From: Shewanella zhangzhouensis
Lineage (GTDB): Bacteria > Pseudomonadota > Gammaproteobacteria > Enterobacterales > Shewanellaceae
Assembly (NCBI RefSeq): GCF_019457615.1
Contig: NZ_CP080414.1
Span: 4,041,501-4,105,500, forward strand
Direction: 5' to 3'
Length of the DNA: 64,000 bases
Part shown: positions 63,663 through 64,000 of the stretch, one piece after another
Layout of the letters: each line of letters opens with the position of its first letter
How positions within the stretch are numbered: the first letter of the stretch is position 1
Translations under genes and position numbers: made by a program
Notes under the pieces: model-generated
What the model was told of the DNA's origin: nothing
The model's database searches: none
Seen by the model: the letters and a program-made list of their open reading frames with translations, nothing else

Positions 63663-64000
63663 CTACGCCAGCCGCTCGGCCAGTTGTTGCAGCTGATATT
63701 CGGTAAACACTTCTATGCCGTGCCGACTCAGCAGCGCAGCGGTAATGCCATCCCCGTCAGTCAGGGTACGGGAAAAGCTGCCATCGTAAATCTGCCCCTT
63801 GCCACAGGACGGGCTGCGGGCCTTTAAAATGGCAAAACGAATATTGGCGTCCCGGGCAAGCCTTAATGCCGCCTCGGCGCCCTTCACAAAGGCGGCTGTC
63901 ACATCGTCCCCTGTCACTGTGACGACCCGAATGCTCGCTTGTGAGTGTGGCGCTTGTATGTCTGCCACAGAGCTGACAATTTCTGCCGGAGGTCTCCTTA
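63663..64000 (-). CDS. DUF523-family protein (5' end outside window)
   Basis: The frame is open to the right edge. Upstream of the first apparent start it still reads RRPPAEIVSSVAD, the conserved interior of DUF523 proteins, so the true start lies beyond base 64000. The visible C-terminal part has the family motif ILKARSPSCGKGQIYDGSF and the ending DGDGITAALLSRHGIEVFTE. The conserved cysteine is in SPSCG. Function in the family is unknown; about 112 of roughly 160 residues are present. Confidence 0.85.
   Translation of the reverse strand, partial: RRPPAEIVSSVADIQAPHSQASIRVVTVTGDDVTAAFVKGAEAALRLARDANIRFAILKARSPSCGKGQIYDGSFSRTLTDGDGITAALLSRHGIEVFTEYQLQQLAERLA

Overview
This 64 kb window looks like chromosome from a Shewanella-type marine gammaproteobacterium. 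The main reasons are the seven-gene Bpf (LapA-type) biofilm adhesin operon in the order known from Shewanella, the abundance of GGDEF/EAL proteins and periplasmic solute-binding proteins, and an ilvLGMDA / ilvC-ilvY block close to comM. The base composition is moderately GC-rich, so a higher-GC Shewanella is likely. The species is not determined from the sequence.

Layout. 1-18.8 kb: the 3' part of a giant RTX adhesin gene (bpfA), whose first 6.2 kb here is a perfect 333-bp tandem repeat. It is followed by its type I secretion system (rtxB, an HlyD-type adaptor, aggA), an OmpA-like lipoprotein, the periplasmic protease bpfG and the c-di-GMP receptor bpfD. Together they form an export, retain and release circuit: c-di-GMP bound by BpfD is expected to sequester BpfG and keep the adhesin on the cell. 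18.9-19.4 kb: four tRNA genes on the minus strand (Arg-His-Pro-Pro). 19.6-36.4 kb: housekeeping and stress genes, namely a GAF-GAF-GGDEF protein, rep helicase, a TetR/MFP/RND efflux locus with a clear palindromic operator, katG, ubiK, hupE, creD, a PAP2 phosphatase and an orphan solute-binding protein. 36.4-46.8 kb: an aminotransferase, then the branched-chain amino acid locus ilvA-ilvD-ilvM-ilvG behind a leader peptide and attenuator, and ilvC divergent from ilvY. ilvC carries a one-base frameshift. Two related miniature inverted-repeat elements of about 275 bp with TWA target duplications bracket the ilvLGMDA operon. 46.8-52.0 kb: a CNNM/CorC-type membrane protein, a solute-binding protein, and a periplasmic-binding-protein/GGDEF sensor pair.

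52.2-60.4 kb: comM (the Mg-chelatase-like AAA+ helicase of natural transformation) is cut just before its Walker A motif by a 6.65 kb integrative element. The element encodes a large serine recombinase at its right end, a small serine recombinase, an exported thermonuclease, KilA-N/BRO-N-like proteins in two overlapping frames, several small unknown proteins and two kinds of short repeat arrays. The two comM halves together have the length of an intact gene, and only a 5-bp core (AACCT) is shared by the two junctions. This element is the best candidate for an undescribed system here. 60.6-64 kb: another solute-binding protein, two tandem acyltransferases, and a DUF523 gene running off the right end.

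Limits: all calls come from reading the sequence and its translations. No database search was run, and family names rest on recognised motifs.
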